Shown: positions 60,409-64,000 of the stretch, piece after piece | Position numbering within the stretch: position 1 is the first letter of the stretch | Layout: every line of letters begins with the position of its first letter | DNA from: Deinococcus apachensis DSM 19763 | GTDB lineage: Bacteria > Deinococcota > Deinococci > Deinococcales > Deinococcaceae | DNA: 64,000 nucleotides | Assembly (NCBI RefSeq): GCF_000381345.1 | Contig: NZ_KB906404.1 | Location: 62,001-126,000, forward strand | Direction of reading: 5' to 3' | Program-made: the position numbers and the translations under genes | The notes under the pieces: generated by a model | The model's database searches: none | What the model was told of the DNA's origin: nothing | Seen by the model: the letters and a program-made list of their open reading frames with translations, nothing else

Positions 60409-62358
<1,950 letters not shown>

Positions 62359-62375
62359 ACGGCGGGGGAGGGGAG

Positions 62376-62407
62376 AGGGGCCAGTCACGTCGGCTGGCCC
62401 TCCTTTC
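62376..62407. terminator. bidirectional terminator after thrS
   Basis: GGGCCAG (62378-62384) / CTGGCCC (62394-62400), followed by TCCTTTC. Confidence 0.65.
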
Positions 62408-63269
62408 AACTTCCCGTCCCCTCCGCAAGCACAGCTTTCAGCAGGTCGGGCCGGTTGGTGATGATCCCGTCCACTCCCATCCCGATCAGGCGGCGCATCT
62501 CGGCGGGGTCGTCAATGGTCCAGACCTGAACGGCCACGCCACGTGCATGCATCGCCCGGACAAAGCTGGGCGTCACAATCTCGATACTCCCCGAGCGCAC
62601 CGGCACCTGCGCCACCTGGCCGGGAAGGGGGGCCAGCCGGGCGAGCCCCACCTTGCTCAGCAGCACGAGGGGCCGCAACTCCTTCTCCGTCATGCTTGTC
62701 ACCACTTCCGGACAGGCCTCGCGGAACCCATTCAGGGCCGCGTCACTGAAGCTGGCGACGATGACGCGCCCCGTCATTCTGGCGTCCCGCAACGTCTTGC
62801 AAAACGGCGCGGCGATGCTGGGGGACGCCTGCTTGATCTCGATGGTCATCGGCATGGTGGGGAAGGCGGCCAGCACCTCCGAGAGTTGCGCCACCCGCAC
62901 GCCTCGCCCCCGGAAGGGAAAGGTGACGCCGCCGTCCGGGGTGAACGCATACCCGGCATCCGCCGCCAGCACCTCTGCCAGCGTGAGGTCGGCTATGCGT
63001 CCCTTGGTATCCGTCAGCCGATCCAACGTCTCGTCATGCGAAAGCACGAGGACACCGTCGCGGGTAGCGTGCATGTCCATCTCCAGCATGTCCACGCCGA
63101 GTTTGGCGGCGCCCCGGTACGCGAGCATGGTGTTGCTAGGTGCCAGCCCCTCGCCCCCCTGGTGCGCGATGTTCAGGGTTCGCTCCTGGATAAATGGATT
63201 GGCGGGCTGTGCGGCGGGCGCACATGCCCCCAGCAGCAGCGCCAGACCGGCGGGCAGCATTCTGTTCAT
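62406..63269 (-). CDS. glycerophosphodiester phosphodiesterase lipoprotein
   Basis: 287 residues. Lipobox LLGAC (Cys16). GDPD barrel: IAHQGGEGLAPSNTMLAYRGA (usual HRG...PENT appears as HQG...PSNT), DMLEMDMHATRDGVLVLSHDETLDR, TIEIKQ and IITNRPD. The catalytic His pair and metal acids are kept; the Arg-to-Gln change recurs in a known HQGG-type subgroup. Releases glycerol 3-phosphate from lipid headgroups at the cell surface. Confidence 0.92.
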   Translation of the reverse strand: MNRMLPAGLALLLGACAPAAQPANPFIQERTLNIAHQGGEGLAPSNTMLAYRGAAKLGVDMLEMDMHATRDGVLVLSHDETLDRLTDTKGRIADLTLAEVLAADAGYAFTPDGGVTFPFRGRGVRVAQLSEVLAAFPTMPMTIEIKQASPSIAAPFCKTLRDARMTGRVIVASFSDAALNGFREACPEVVTSMTEKELRPLVLLSKVGLARLAPLPGQVAQVPVRSGSIEIVTPSFVRAMHARGVAVQVWTIDDPAEMRRLIGMGVDGIITNRPDLLKAVLAEGTGS

Positions 63270-63278
63270 GACGCCTCA

Positions 63279-63284
63279 ACTCTA
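63279..63284 (-). promoter_or_regulatory. -10 box TAGAGT
   Basis: 9 bp before the ATG at 63269. Confidence 0.4.
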
Positions 63285-63310
63285 CGGCTCCCGGCGGGCT
63301 TTTCGCCTGC

Positions 63311-63339
63311 TTTACAGCCCCGGGGGGGCGTGCTAACAT
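63311..63339 (+). promoter_or_regulatory. tRNA promoter TTTACA-N17-TAACAT
   Basis: About 50 bp before tRNA-Cys; should also drive tRNA-Val(GAC). Confidence 0.65.
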
Positions 63340-63388
63340 TCCCTCCGCTGGCAGAGGTTGAGCCCCCCAGCCGCCCCAAGGCGAATAC

Positions 63389-63466
<78 letters not shown>

Positions 63467-63482
63467 TACCCCATCTAGGTTC

Positions 63483-63557
<75 letters not shown>

Positions 63558-63558
63558 A

Positions 63559-63586
63559 AAAGCCCCCGCTTGACGGGGGCTTTTCT
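63559..63586 (+). terminator. terminator of Cys-Val tRNA unit
   Basis: AGCCCCCG / CGGGGGCT stem followed by TTTTCT. Confidence 0.85.
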
Positions 63587-63941
63587 ATTGTGTTTTGAAA
63601 AGTACGTCCTCCTGTACCTGCCTGTTCATGCGATTTGGCTGAGGAAGATGGGCCTTTGTGGTTGGGGCTGTTGTGGATCAGGCGCTGAGTACAGATGCGT
63701 GGCAGACGTCTCGCCGGGAGCATTGGTGCGGGTATCAATCTATGAAGTCAGAAAAGGACCACTGGGACGGTAAGAACCGGTTAAATTGAATCAAATACAG
63801 TGCAGGTCATTTCCGCTTTCCTCAAGCAGAGAGCCGGAGTTTATGCTTGCCAAACGACTGCTAGACGCCTAAACCACCCTCTTAGGAAGCTTATTTTTAG
63901 CTGGTTCTCATTTTTCTCAACATGAGAGATAGATTGGTCCA
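63587..63941. other. AT-richer intergenic stretch
   Basis: About 350 bases, visibly less GC-rich than the rest of the window. A short inverted repeat CCTAA/TTAGG (about 63871-63889) is present. No supported ORF. Confidence 0.5.
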
Positions 63942-63947
63942 TATACT
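63942..63947 (+). promoter_or_regulatory. -10 box TATACT
   Basis: Near-consensus -10 about 36 bp before the partial gene at 63983; no clear -35. Confidence 0.4.
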
Positions 63948-63982
63948 GTCGGAAATTCCACATTATGCAGAGGGAGGTGAAT

Positions 63983-64000
63983 GTGAGGTTTACCCCCGTA
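63983..64000 (+). CDS. start of a gene cut by the window end
   Basis: GTG AGG TTT ACC CCC GTA (MRFTPV) preceded by GGGAGG five bases upstream. The ATG at 63981 is followed at once by TGA, so GTG is the likely start. Product unknown. Confidence 0.45.

Noticed and set aside
63570..63773. 67-codon ORF after the tRNAs
   Set aside because: Starts within the terminator, no ribosome site, no recognisable protein pattern.

Overview
The window is a GC-rich bacterial chromosome segment that reads as Deinococcus. The evidence is the gene content (a SufR-like regulator next to an Mrp ATPase, an AroQ-DAHP synthase fusion, a gnd-zwf-opcA-pgl operon, an NrtR-like Nudix regulator) and the promoter style. 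About half of the protein genes have a TANNNT -10 box ending only 5-10 bp before the start codon, which is the leaderless-mRNA architecture known from this genus. There are six tRNA genes, no rRNA, no CRISPR array and no recognisable insertion sequence. Two genes carry single-base losses in short G/C runs.

Layout. 1-7.6 kb: the 3' part of a STAND NTPase with a WD40 array (frameshifted), then a large soluble PAS/GAF histidine kinase. 7.7-17 kb: housekeeping genes (YczE-type membrane protein, truncated hemoglobin, chorismate mutase-DAHP synthase, an mrp/SufR-like/RNA-ligase-like cluster, dusA, a Tet-type exporter, M42 peptidase, apaG). 17-24 kb: a looser stretch with REP-like DNA, a structured leader before a secreted NPCBM/beta-helix protein, an MFS gene bracketed by direct repeats, a phosphotransferase and a NarL-type sensor kinase. 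24-35 kb: trmJ, acetyltransferase, hydrolase, glgA, four tRNAs, an amino-acid ABC pair without ATPase beside a TrmB regulator, a secreted esterase, Nif3 and tmk. 35-45 kb: queG and the oxidative pentose phosphate operon, then small genes and rnhA. 45-55 kb: exporter, glmU, lgt, tatC, tatA, SDR, acetyltransferase, recR, ybaB. 55-64 kb: NrtR-like regulator, glycogen debranching enzyme, infC, glutaredoxin, thrS with a possible attenuator, GDPD, two tRNAs, and an AT-richer end with the first codons of another gene.

Working together: gnd, zwf, opcA and pgl make NADPH by the oxidative pentose phosphate route. glgA and the debranching enzyme act on glycogen. tatA/tatC and lgt serve protein export and lipoprotein maturation, and several lipoprotein or signal-peptide proteins are encoded nearby. 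The most interesting non-coding signals are the translation-linked leaders of infC (leaderless upstream ORF plus a likely AUA start) and thrS (leader peptide overlapping a terminator), a palindrome centred on the NrtR-like promoter, a dispersed REP-pair element, and very compact divergent promoters.
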